NCBI GenBank assembly: GCA_016708725.1
Contig: JADJFE010000007.1
Span: forward strand, 124,001-188,000
Direction: 5' to 3'
Length of the DNA stretch: 64,000 nucleotides
Origin: Candidatus Aalborgicola bjergmarkensis
GTDB lineage: Bacteria > Pseudomonadota > Gammaproteobacteria > Burkholderiales > Burkholderiaceae_C
Of the stretch, positions 23,815 to 31,706 are shown in pieces. Below the pieces are notes generated by a model. That model was not told the origin of the DNA, searched no databases, and saw only the letters and a list, made by a program, of their open reading frames with translations. The translations under genes and the position numbers were made by a program. Each line of letters opens with the position of its first letter. Positions within the stretch are counted from its first letter, which is position 1.

Positions 23815-24293
23815 AGCTCTGGCGCATCGCAGCCGAGACGCGCACCTATCCAGCAACCGACCTCAGTGGTGGTGGCGCAGCGGCATCGCCGGGACGCTGG
23901 AACGACAAGAAACAGGCGATTGTCTACAGCGCGCCGACCATTGCCATCGCCGTACTGGAGACGGCAGCACACATCGACGATGCCGGTTTGCCCCTCAACC
24001 GCTTTCTGGTTGAAATCGACGTGCCAGACGACGTGTGGGCACTGCACGAGGTGGCCACGCTTGCCTCTTTGCCACCAACCTGGTCGGCCATTCCGGCAGG
24101 CAGGGCCAGCGTCAGGATCGGTTCAGCCTGGTTGGCATCCTTGCTGTCACCCATCTTGCTGGTGCCCTCCGTGATCGTGCCCGAAGAGTTCGTTACGCTC
24201 ATCAACCCCTTGCACCCGGCATCCGCCAGGATCACCGCACGGGTTGTTCGGCCATTCGAGTACAACAAGCTATTTCGCGCCCATCACGCCTGA
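23811..24293 (+). CDS. RES-domain toxin of pair 2
   Basis: 160-residue RES toxin of classical length. Signature residues: Arg in LWRIAAE, GGGAAASPGRWNDKKQAIVY (the S..GRWN..G..ivY motif), and Glu in IAVLETAAH. Family members degrade NAD+. GTG start overlaps the antitoxin stop. Confidence 0.88.
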   Translation: MKLWRIAAETRTYPATDLSGGGAAASPGRWNDKKQAIVYSAPTIAIAVLETAAHIDDAGLPLNRFLVEIDVPDDVWALHEVATLASLPPTWSAIPAGRASVRIGSAWLASLLSPILLVPSVIVPEEFVTLINPLHPASARITARVVRPFEYNKLFRAHHA

Positions 24294-24326
24294 TCTGCAC
24301 CTGATCTGCACCTGATCTGCGCCTGA
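24289..24326. repeat. 11-bp tandem repeat
   Basis: CCTGATCTGCA occurs three times in a row plus a partial fourth unit, directly over the stop codon of the RES gene and up to the msrA stop. Confidence 0.8.
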
Positions 24327-24329
24327 GTA

Positions 24330-24860
24330 TCAAGCCTTTTGGAACTGCGCAAAAGTTTTACGGAATTTGGCGACTTTGGGCGCAGCAACGGCTAGGCAAT
24401 ACCCTTGATGGGGATTTTTGGCAAAAAAATCCTGGTGGTATTCTTCCGCTGGCCAGTAGTTGTCCAGCGGCAGCAGCTCGGTCACAAGGGGCCGCGTGAA
24501 GCTGTCGCGCAGTTCAAGCATCAACTCCTGCGCCACACGCTGCTGCTGTGTGTCAGAGAAATAAATCCCGCTGCGGTATTGCGAGCCAAGGTCATTTCCC
24601 TGGCGGTTCAGGGTGGTCGGGTCGTGGATGGTGAAAAATATTTCCAGAATCGCACGTGTGCTGATGACCGCCGGGTCATACATGAGCTTGACGACCTCGG
24701 CGTGTCCCGTGCTGCCGGAGCAGACCTGCTCGTAGCCGGGCTGGTGTACGTGGCCGTTGCAGTAGCCCGATTCAACGTCCAGCACACCACGCACCTGCAC
24801 AAAAACGGCCTCTGTGCACCAGAAGCAGCCCCCGCCCAGGGTAATGGTTTGCAAGCTCAA
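24330..24860 (-). CDS. msrA: Peptide-methionine (S)-S-oxide reductase MsrA
   Basis: 176-residue repair enzyme that reduces methionine-S-sulfoxide. The catalytic motif is GGCFWCTEAVF near the N-terminus; GYCNGHVHQPGYEQVCSGST and DPTTLNRQGNDLGSQYRS are family blocks. Downstream resolving cysteine is seen in HQGYCLAV. Single-domain form, no signal peptide. Confidence 0.95.
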   Translation of the reverse strand: MSLQTITLGGGCFWCTEAVFVQVRGVLDVESGYCNGHVHQPGYEQVCSGSTGHAEVVKLMYDPAVISTRAILEIFFTIHDPTTLNRQGNDLGSQYRSGIYFSDTQQQRVAQELMLELRDSFTRPLVTELLPLDNYWPAEEYHQDFFAKNPHQGYCLAVAAPKVAKFRKTFAQFQKA

Positions 24861-24897
24861 GGATCAGCCTGTATCAGCCTGAGAACTTGCCGCTGGC

Positions 24898-25326
24898 TTA
24901 TTCCGGGAAATTGCCGCTGGCAATGAGCCGGTCCACCTCGGCTTCGGCTGCCAGCCAGTCTTCCTCCGGGTTGCCCGGAGCAAAGCCACGCCGCTCGGCA
25001 ATGTAGTACGCCGCCATCTGCACGTAGTTGGTACGTTGTTCGGGCGTGATGGTTACGGCCACGGCCACGGCTACGGTTACGCTGGCCTTGGCTGGCTCGG
25101 CAGCTTGCGGCGCAACGGCGGCGGCAACCGGTGCGGGAGCGGGTGCTGCCTCCTGTTTCACCACTTCCGGCTTGGCAGCAGGTGCCTTCGCCGCCACCTT
25201 GGTTGCTGCCTTTGGCACAGCGGTTTTGGTAGCGCTGCTCTTGGCGCTGGCGGTTGTTGTCTTGCTGGCAGCAGTCTTGGCGGGTGCTTCCGTCTTGCTT
25301 GCTACTGTCTTTTTGCTTGTGACCAT
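24898..25326 (-). CDS. Ala/Lys-rich protein with DUF2934 domain
   Basis: 142 residues. The first ~95 are a low-complexity Ala-Lys-Thr-Pro tail resembling histone H1-like sequences; the last ~45 form a DUF2934 domain (YVQMAAYYIAERRGFAPGNP, then EEDWLAAEAEVDRLI). The function of this domain is not known; the basic tail suggests nucleic-acid binding. Confidence 0.8.
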   Translation of the reverse strand: MVTSKKTVASKTEAPAKTAASKTTTASAKSSATKTAVPKAATKVAAKAPAAKPEVVKQEAAPAPAPVAAAVAPQAAEPAKASVTVAVAVAVTITPEQRTNYVQMAAYYIAERRGFAPGNPEEDWLAAEAEVDRLIASGNFPE

Positions 25327-25387
25327 TCGTCATCTCCTGGAAATTTTGAACGCCGCATTATGGCAGGAATTAACAGGCCCGAATATA

Positions 25388-25437
25388 CTACATATTTGCT
25401 AGCTTTCCCCGCACGGTCTGCAAGGCTTTCAGGGCAA
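25388..25437 (-). repeat. Dispersed ~45-bp repeat, copy 8 (inverted)
   Basis: Reverse copy (GCTAGCTTTCCCCGCACGGT) between the DUF2934 gene and the end of dnaQ. Confidence 0.7.
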
Positions 25438-25448
25438 TTCAGGACGAT

Positions 25449-26159
25449 TCAGGGCGATTGAAGCGTTAAATGCCAGAGTGTTTTGCCAGAGCTGGATTTA
25501 TCAATCTGGGCAAGAACGTCCGCATGCATGGCCAGCTCCTGCGCGTTGGCGTGGATGATGGGCAGGTTGTAGCTGCGCAAATCAATTTTGGCAACAGTGA
25601 TACCCGCTTCCTGGGTGGATGTGGTATCCATCAACAAGGCATCCTGGCCGCGCGTGAGATTGATATAAACCTCGGCCAGCAGCTCGGCATCCAGCAATGC
25701 GCCATGCAAGGTGCGACCCGAATGGTCCACCCCTAAGCGTTCACACAGGGCATTGAGGCTGTTGCGCTTGCCAGGGAACATTTCCTTGGCCATCACCAGG
25801 GTGTCCACAACACTGGCAACATAGGTATTCAGCGGCGCACGTTGAACCAGCTCCAGTTCCTTGTTCAAAAATCCCAAGTCAAAGGCGGCATTGTGGATGA
25901 TGATGTGCGCACCCTGCAAGTAAGCCAGCAGTTCATCCACCACCGCGTCAAACCGGGGTTTGTCACGCAGGAATTCGGTGGTGATGCCATGCACCTTCAA
26001 GGCATCTTCATGGCTGTCGCGCCCAGGGTTCAGGTAATGGTGCAGATTGTTGCCGGTGAGTCGGCGATTGACCAGTTCCACGCAACCGATTTCGATGATG
26101 CGGTCGCCTGTTGCCGCTGACAAGCCGGTAGTTTCGGTATCCAGGAAGACTTGACGCAT
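25449..26159 (-). CDS. dnaQ: DNA polymerase III epsilon subunit DnaQ
   Basis: 236-residue 3'-5' proofreading exonuclease. ExoI VFLDTETTGL, ExoII HNAAFDLGFL and ExoIII HGALLDAELLAEVY carry the DEDDh catalytic residues; the C-terminal tail binds the alpha subunit. It is the last gene of the isc cluster, 2 bp after fdx, so probably partly co-transcribed with it. Confidence 0.95.
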   Translation of the reverse strand: MRQVFLDTETTGLSAATGDRIIEIGCVELVNRRLTGNNLHHYLNPGRDSHEDALKVHGITTEFLRDKPRFDAVVDELLAYLQGAHIIIHNAAFDLGFLNKELELVQRAPLNTYVASVVDTLVMAKEMFPGKRNSLNALCERLGVDHSGRTLHGALLDAELLAEVYINLTRGQDALLMDTTSTQEAGITVAKIDLRSYNLPIIHANAQELAMHADVLAQIDKSSSGKTLWHLTLQSP

Positions 26160-26161
26160 GC

Positions 26162-26500
26162 TCAGTGTTTTTCCTTGGCGTGGTTGATGGAATATTTGGG
26201 TATTTCCACCACCAGATTTTCCTGGGCCACAAATGCCTGGCAGCTCAGGCGCGAGTTGGGTTCCAGTCCCCAGGCACGGTCCAGCAGGTCTTCTTCGTTT
26301 TCGTCCAGGGCGTTCAGCGAATTAAAACCTTCGCGCACGATGATGTGGCATGTGGTGCAAGCGCAACTCATATCGCAGGCGTGCTCGATAGCGATGTGGT
26401 TTTCCAGCAGCGCTTCACAAATCGAGTCGCCCGGCGCCGCAGTGATGTGCGCGCCTTGCGGACAGTATTCGGAATGGGGCAGGATTGTGATGGTGGGCAT
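26162..26500 (-). CDS. fdx: ISC-type [2Fe-2S] ferredoxin Fdx
   Basis: 112 residues. Cluster ligands lie in EHACDMSCACTTCHI and LSCQAFVA. It supplies electrons during Fe-S cluster assembly. The ATG at 26500 lies 1 bp after the hscA stop; an in-frame ATG further upstream would overlap hscA. Confidence 0.95.
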   Translation of the reverse strand: MPTITILPHSEYCPQGAHITAAPGDSICEALLENHIAIEHACDMSCACTTCHIIVREGFNSLNALDENEEDLLDRAWGLEPNSRLSCQAFVAQENLVVEIPKYSINHAKEKH

Positions 26501-26501
26501 A

Positions 26502-28361
26502 TCAAAGCGACTCGATGTTCTTGCCAGACAAGGCCTGGGCGATGCCACGGTTCATGCGTTGGGCCGCAAAGGATTCGGTGGCCTGGGACAAGGCCTTGCT
26601 GCACGCCTCGATTTCAGCCGTATCGCTGAGCGTGCGAGCGCTGACCAGGGCCTGCATGGCGTGGTCAATGGTGGTGCGCTCTTGCGTCTGGAGCAGGTCG
26701 GCGTCCGCGTTCAGCGCACTCTGGATGGCCAGTAACAGCCGATCCGCATCAACGCGCGCTTCGACCAGGGCGCGGGTGCGTACATCCTGTTCAGCGCTGG
26801 CAAAGCCGTCTTGCAACATCTGCGCAATTTGCGTATCAGACAAGCCGTAGGACGGTTTGACGCTGATTTCTGCCTGGACACCGCTGATTTGCTCCTGCGC
26901 CATCACATGCAGCAGCCCATCGGCATCAACCGTAAAGGTCACCCGGATGCGTGCGGCACCCGCCACCATGGGGGGAATGCCACGCAATTCAAAACGCGCC
27001 AGACTGCGGCAATCCGCCACCAGATCACGCTCACCCTGCACCACATGCAAGGCCAATGCGGTCTGGCCGTCCATATAGGTGGTGAAATCCTGGGCCATGG
27101 CGGTGGGAATGGGCTGGTTGCGCGGGATGATGCGCTCCACCAGTCCGCCCATGGTCTCCACCCCCAGCGACAACGCAATCACGTCAAGCAACAAGACATC
27201 GCCCGAACTCGCATTGCCTGCCAGCTGGTTGGCCTGGATGCCGGCGCCCAAAGCCACCACTTCGTCGGGATTGAGGTTGTTCAGCGGCACACGCCCGAAG
27301 AGCTGCGCCACGGTCGACTGTATCTGGGGCATGCGGGTGGCACCCCCGACCATGACGACCCCCTGCACGGCGTCCGGTGCCAGATGCGCATCACGCAAGG
27401 TCTGGCGCACCACCGCCATGGCGCGCCCGGTCAGGTGCGCAGTCGCTGCTTCAAACTGGTTTCTTTGTACATCAAAATGGATGTTTGCGCACGTCAGCTG
27501 TGCGTGAAAAGCTACTGATTCTGTAGCAGACAAGGCTTCCTTGCACATACGGGCCGCGTTTTTGAGCGCCGCCTTGTCGACCGCTTCCAGGATCGCTGCA
27601 TCCACACCGGCTTGCGCCATCACCCAGTCGGATAGCGCATGGTCATAATCGTCCCCGCCCAGGGCCGAGTCGCCTCCAGTGGCCAGCACTTCAAACACCC
27701 CTTGCGTCAAGCGCAGGATGGAGATGTCAAAAGTGCCACCACCCAGATCAAAAATGGCGTAGGTACCCTCGCTGGCATTGTCCAGCCCATAGGCAATGGC
27801 GGCTGCCGTGGGTTCGTTGATCAAGCGCAGCACCGGAATGCCCGCCAACTGCGCTGCATCCTTGGTCGCCTGGCGCTGCGCGTCGTCAAAATAGGCGGGT
27901 ACCGTGATGACGGCGCCATACAGTTCATCGTCGAAGGTGTCTTCGGCGCGCTGGCGCAAACTGGCCAGAATTTCGGCGCTGACCTCCACCGGGGACTTCT
28001 CGCCCGCCACGGTCATCAAGCCCAGCATGCCGGCGTGGTCAATAAAGCGATAGGGCAGTTTGTCCGCCTGGGCTATGTCCTTGAGGCTGCGCCCCATGAA
28101 ACGCTTGACCGAGGCAATCGTGTTGTGCGGGTCGCCGACGAGCGCCTGTTGTGCCTGGTAGCCAATCTGGCGTTTGCCACCCACCTGGTAGCGCACGATG
28201 GAGGGCAAAATCACCTGGCCGTGTGCATCGGGCAGGCACTCGGCAACGCCGTGGCGCACGGCAGCGACCAGGGAATGGGTGGTGCCCAGATCAATACCCA
28301 CAGCAATGCGCCGCTGGTGGGGCGTAGGCGTCTGGCCTGGCTCAGAAATTTGTAGCAACAT
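26502..28361 (-). CDS. hscA: Fe-S assembly Hsp70 chaperone HscA
   Basis: 619-residue specialised Hsp70 that, with HscB, releases clusters from IscU. ATPase motifs: VGIDLGTTHSLVAAV, AIFDLGGGTFDISIL, VVMVGGATRMPQIQ; substrate domain from about residue 390. It overlaps hscB by 20 bp. Confidence 0.96.
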   Translation of the reverse strand: MLLQISEPGQTPTPHQRRIAVGIDLGTTHSLVAAVRHGVAECLPDAHGQVILPSIVRYQVGGKRQIGYQAQQALVGDPHNTIASVKRFMGRSLKDIAQADKLPYRFIDHAGMLGLMTVAGEKSPVEVSAEILASLRQRAEDTFDDELYGAVITVPAYFDDAQRQATKDAAQLAGIPVLRLINEPTAAAIAYGLDNASEGTYAIFDLGGGTFDISILRLTQGVFEVLATGGDSALGGDDYDHALSDWVMAQAGVDAAILEAVDKAALKNAARMCKEALSATESVAFHAQLTCANIHFDVQRNQFEAATAHLTGRAMAVVRQTLRDAHLAPDAVQGVVMVGGATRMPQIQSTVAQLFGRVPLNNLNPDEVVALGAGIQANQLAGNASSGDVLLLDVIALSLGVETMGGLVERIIPRNQPIPTAMAQDFTTYMDGQTALALHVVQGERDLVADCRSLARFELRGIPPMVAGAARIRVTFTVDADGLLHVMAQEQISGVQAEISVKPSYGLSDTQIAQMLQDGFASAEQDVRTRALVEARVDADRLLLAIQSALNADADLLQTQERTTIDHAMQALVSARTLSDTAEIEACSKALSQATESFAAQRMNRGIAQALSGKNIESL

Positions 28362-28854
28362 GGCTCAGGTTCTGGGAAAATTTGTCAATAAACATCAAGG
28401 CACACACCGTTTGTGCCGCCGCCGCGTAATCGTGCTGCACATCGAGCTGGTCGGCGCACGCTTGCAGCAACTGGTGCTGTGCGGCATCCACTTCGCCGCG
28501 CAATGCCTCTAACACCTCGGGAGACGGTGCCGCATCCAATGCTTCGCGCCATTGCATCTGTTGCAGCAAAAATTCCATCGGCATGCCGGTATTGCCTTGG
28601 GCATTGACCGACACACCGCCTAACTCACACAAATAGGCCGCGCGTTTGAGCGGGTCCTTCAAGCGCTGGTAGGCTTCGTTGATGCGCACAGACCACTGCA
28701 GAGCCAGACGCTGGGCCGCTGCGCCTTGCGTCACAAACTTGTCAGGATGCGCCTGGCGCTGCAAGTCCTTCCAGCGCGCATCCAGCACCGTGCGCTCCTG
28801 GGCAAATTGCTGCGCAAGTCCAAACAGCTCAAAATCGTTGGATTGGAGATTCAT
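28342..28854 (-). CDS. hscB: Fe-S assembly co-chaperone HscB
   Basis: 170-residue J-type co-chaperone of HscA. The J domain carries the HPD motif (WKDLQRQAHPDKFV) and the C-terminal three-helix domain binds IscU. It is 0-1 bp from iscA and overlaps hscA. Confidence 0.95.
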   Translation of the reverse strand: MNLQSNDFELFGLAQQFAQERTVLDARWKDLQRQAHPDKFVTQGAAAQRLALQWSVRINEAYQRLKDPLKRAAYLCELGGVSVNAQGNTGMPMEFLLQQMQWREALDAAPSPEVLEALRGEVDAAQHQLLQACADQLDVQHDYAAAAQTVCALMFIDKFSQNLSHVATNF

Positions 28855-29178
28855 TCACACCCGGAACGACTCGCCACAACCACAGCGGTCCCGCTCATGG
28901 GGGTTGTTGAAGCGAAAACCTTCATTCAAGCCCTCGCGCACAAAGTCCAGCTCGGTACCATCGAGATAAGCCATACTTTTCGGATCGACCAGAACCTTCA
29001 CCCCGTAGCTCTCGAACACCATATCCTGCGGCGTCAGGTCATCCACATATTCCAGCTGGTACGCCAAACCCGAGCAGCCCGTGGTCTTGACGCCCAGACG
29101 CACGCCCACGCCCTTGCCGCGCTTGCTCAGATAACGGTTAACGTGCCTTGCTGCGGCTTGTGTCAGAGAAATGGCCAT
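28855..29178 (-). CDS. iscA: Iron-sulfur carrier IscA
   Basis: 107-residue A-type carrier with the three conserved cysteines in KTTGCSGLAYQLEY and DRCGCGESF. Start set at MAISLTQ (29178), as in other IscA proteins; the frame extends 4 codons upstream into the iscU stop region. Confidence 0.95.
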   Translation of the reverse strand: MAISLTQAAARHVNRYLSKRGKGVGVRLGVKTTGCSGLAYQLEYVDDLTPQDMVFESYGVKVLVDPKSMAYLDGTELDFVREGLNEGFRFNNPHERDRCGCGESFRV

Positions 29179-29190
29179 AATTTGTATCAA

Positions 29191-29586
29191 TTAACCCGCA
29201 TGCCCCACATGCTTTTTCTTGTAATCATCTACCGCCGCCTTGATGGCGTCTTCCGCCAGGATGGAGCAATGGATTTTTACCGGAGGCAAAGCCAACTCCT
29301 CGGCAATCTGGCTGTTTCTCAAGGCAGATGCCTCACCCAGCGTCTTACCCTTGACCCATTCGGTCACCAAAGAGCTGGAGGCGATGGCCGAGCCACAACC
29401 ATAGGTCTTGAAGCGTGCATCCTCGATGATACCGGTTTGCGCGTTGACCTTGATTTGCAGCTTCATGACATCGCCGCACGCAGGCGCACCGACCATGCCG
29501 GTGCCCACACTGTCATCGCCCTTTTCAAAGCTGCCCACATTACGCGGATGCTCGTAGTGGTCAACGACTTTTTCTGAATATGCCAT
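29191..29586 (-). CDS. iscU: Fe-S scaffold IscU
   Basis: 131-residue scaffold on which clusters are built. Conserved cysteines are in GAPACGDVMKL, TYGCGSAIASSS and KIHCSILAEDAI; the HscA recognition motif LPPVK is present. Confidence 0.96.
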   Translation of the reverse strand: MAYSEKVVDHYEHPRNVGSFEKGDDSVGTGMVGAPACGDVMKLQIKVNAQTGIIEDARFKTYGCGSAIASSSLVTEWVKGKTLGEASALRNSQIAEELALPPVKIHCSILAEDAIKAAVDDYKKKHVGHAG

Positions 29587-29619
29587 GGAGTGCTCCTTTC
29601 GAGTGCTCAGGGTAGTTGA

Positions 29620-30843
29620 TTAATGCGCAGCCCACTGGATGGTGCTGATGTCGATGCCGTCCTGGTACATCTCCCACAAGGGGCTGAGTTCGCGCAGACG
29701 CTCTACATTGCTCTTGATGGTGGCAACGGCGTAGTCGATTTCCGCTTCAGTAGTCCAGCGGCCAATGGTCATGCGCAGGCTGCTATGCGCCAACTCATCG
29801 CTGCGTCCCAGCGCACGCAGCACGTAACTAGGCTCCAGACTGGCCGAGGTACAGGCCGAGCCGCTGCTGACGGCCAGACCCTTGATGCCCATGATCAGCG
29901 ATTCACCCTCGACATAGTTGAAACTCATGTTCAGGTTATGCGGCACACGTTTTTCCAGATGGCCGTTGATAAAAACCTGCTCAATGCCTTGAAGCCCTGC
30001 CAGCATGCGGTCGTGCAGCGCAGTGATGCGCACGTTATCCTGCGCCATTTCCAGCCTGGCAATACGGTAGGCTTCGCCCATGCCCACGATCTGGTGCACT
30101 GGCAAGGTGCCGCTGCGCATGCCGCGCTCGTGCCCGCCGCCGTGCATCTGCGCTTCCAGCCGCACACGCGGCTTACGGCGCACGAACAACGCACCAATAC
30201 CCTTGGGACCGTATATCTTGTGCGCGGTCAGACTCATCAAATCAATCGGCAACGCAGACAAATCCATCGCAACACGACCCGTTGCCTGAGCCGCATCGAC
30301 ATGAAAAATAATACCCTTGGAGCGGCACAGCGCCCCGATGGCCGCAACATCCTGGACCACGCCAATTTCGTTGTTCACGAACATCACGCTGGCCAGAATC
30401 GTGTCGGGACGCAATGCAGCCTGAAACGCATCCAGATTGACCAGACCATCCGGCTGCACGTCCAGGTAAGTGACCTCGAACCCCTGGCGCTCCAGCTCGC
30501 GGCACGTGTCCAGCACCGCCTTGTGCTCGGTCTTGACGGTGATGATGTGCCGCCCCCTGGATTTGTAGAAATGCGCCGCACCTTTGAGCGCCAGATTGTT
30601 CGACTCGGTAGCCCCCGAAGTCCAGACAATCTCACGCGAGTCAGCGCCAATCAACGCCGCCACGTGGGAACGCGCAGCCTCCACAGCCGCTTCAGCCTCC
30701 CAGCCCCAGGCGTGGCTGCGCGAGGCCGGATTGCCAAAGTGGCTACGCAACCACGGCACCATAGCATCCACCACACGCTCATCACAGGGACTGGTGGCGC
30801 TGTAATCCATGTAGATCGGAAAATGGGGAGTGGAGTTTTCCAT
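29620..30843 (-). CDS. iscS: Cysteine desulfurase IscS
   Basis: 407-residue PLP enzyme providing sulfur for clusters and for tRNA thiolation. PLP Lys lies in SLTAHKIYGPKGIG; the active Cys loop is SSGSACTSASLEPSYVLRA; an N-terminal YMDYSATSP is present. Start at ATG 30843 matches the family; the open frame continues 22 codons upstream. Confidence 0.96.
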   Translation of the reverse strand: MENSTPHFPIYMDYSATSPCDERVVDAMVPWLRSHFGNPASRSHAWGWEAEAAVEAARSHVAALIGADSREIVWTSGATESNNLALKGAAHFYKSRGRHIITVKTEHKAVLDTCRELERQGFEVTYLDVQPDGLVNLDAFQAALRPDTILASVMFVNNEIGVVQDVAAIGALCRSKGIIFHVDAAQATGRVAMDLSALPIDLMSLTAHKIYGPKGIGALFVRRKPRVRLEAQMHGGGHERGMRSGTLPVHQIVGMGEAYRIARLEMAQDNVRITALHDRMLAGLQGIEQVFINGHLEKRVPHNLNMSFNYVEGESLIMGIKGLAVSSGSACTSASLEPSYVLRALGRSDELAHSSLRMTIGRWTTEAEIDYAVATIKSNVERLRELSPLWEMYQDGIDISTIQWAAH

Positions 30844-30877
30844 ATAAAAAACAAGAGCTTGCAGATTTATGGCTTGG

Positions 30878-31414
30878 TTATGACTTGGAGAACGCATTAC
30901 CCAGGGCAAAAACCGAATTGGGCGTATTCATCTGAATCGTCTGACTTGCAGGCATAGGCAAAATGGCACGCTTGACGCTGGGTTTCTCATCCACCTGCAA
31001 ACCCTTGGCCAATTGGTCATCCACCAATTTTTGCAGGGTAACCGAGCCCAGAAACTCGATCATGCGCACATTCAGGGATGCCCACAGATCGTGCGTCATA
31101 CATTGCGTACCCTCGCCCAGACAGTTTTCCTTCCCCCCGCAATGGGTGGCATCCAGCGGCTCATCGACCGAGACAATGATGTCCGCCACAGTAATATCCG
31201 CCGCATCACGCGCCAGGGTATAACCGCCACCGGGTCCACGGGTGGATTCCACCAACGCATGGCGGCGCAGCTTGCCAAACAACTGCTCTAAATAGGAAAG
31301 AGAAATCCGTTGGCGCTGACTGATCGCCGCCAGGGTCACCGGGCCGCCACTCTGGCGCAAACCGAGATCAATCATCGCAGTGACCGCAAACCGGCCTTTG
31401 GTGGTGAGCCGCAT
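30878..31414 (-). CDS. iscR: Fe-S cluster regulator IscR
   Basis: 178-residue Rrf2-family regulator. It starts MRLTTKGRFAVTAMIDLGL; the winged helix is followed by the cluster-binding cysteines in THCGGKENCLGEGTQCMTHDLW. With its cluster it represses the isc operon. A matching binding site lies 46 bp upstream. Confidence 0.95.
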   Translation of the reverse strand: MRLTTKGRFAVTAMIDLGLRQSGGPVTLAAISQRQRISLSYLEQLFGKLRRHALVESTRGPGGGYTLARDAADITVADIIVSVDEPLDATHCGGKENCLGEGTQCMTHDLWASLNVRMIEFLGSVTLQKLVDDQLAKGLQVDEKPSVKRAILPMPASQTIQMNTPNSVFALGNAFSKS

Positions 31415-31459
31415 GACATGCTCCTTCAGCAAGGATTCTGGTTGCATCCACATGGATAC

Positions 31460-31484
31460 ATTCCTGACCATTTCAGTGGAGTAT
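31460..31484 (-). promoter_or_regulatory. IscR type-1 binding site with iscR promoter
   Basis: On the minus strand these 25 bp begin ATACTCCACTGAAAT and fit the type-1 IscR consensus (ATASYYGACTRWWWYAGTCRRSTAT) at 22 of 25 positions by my count. A -10-like TATACT overlaps the site, so bound IscR would block the polymerase, as in the autorepressed E. coli operon. Confidence 0.75.
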
Positions 31485-31706
31485 AGCATAAAGCCGAGTA
31501 ATTTGCTCGGGTAAGATGTCACCTGTCGTCTTGCCGTATATGGCTGGTTTTTTAAGTGGTGAGACGTTATATTCGGATTGGCTCAAAACCAGTGAACACT
31601 TTTGCCTCACAATGGGCTAACAAGTACCAAAAACACCAAATTCCAGACGAAAAAGCCTTCAACGAAGTGTTTTACCGTGCGTGCGCGTTCAACGAGTCAT
31701 AAAAAT

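Noticed and set aside
24289..24326. Short tandem repeats considered as a CRISPR array
   Set aside because: 11-bp units without spacers; no CRISPR repeat-spacer pattern and no cas genes anywhere in the window.
27480..27540. Possible repeat insertion inside hscA (AAGCTACTGATTCTGTAGCA)
   Set aside because: The protein keeps normal HscA spacing between the ALSATES and FEAATAHL segments; no extra residues are evident.
29623..30957. Open frame of 444 codons on the plus strand opposite iscS
   Set aside because: Antisense shadow of iscS; composition (His, Arg and Gln rich) is that of a GC-rich reverse complement, and iscS is certain.
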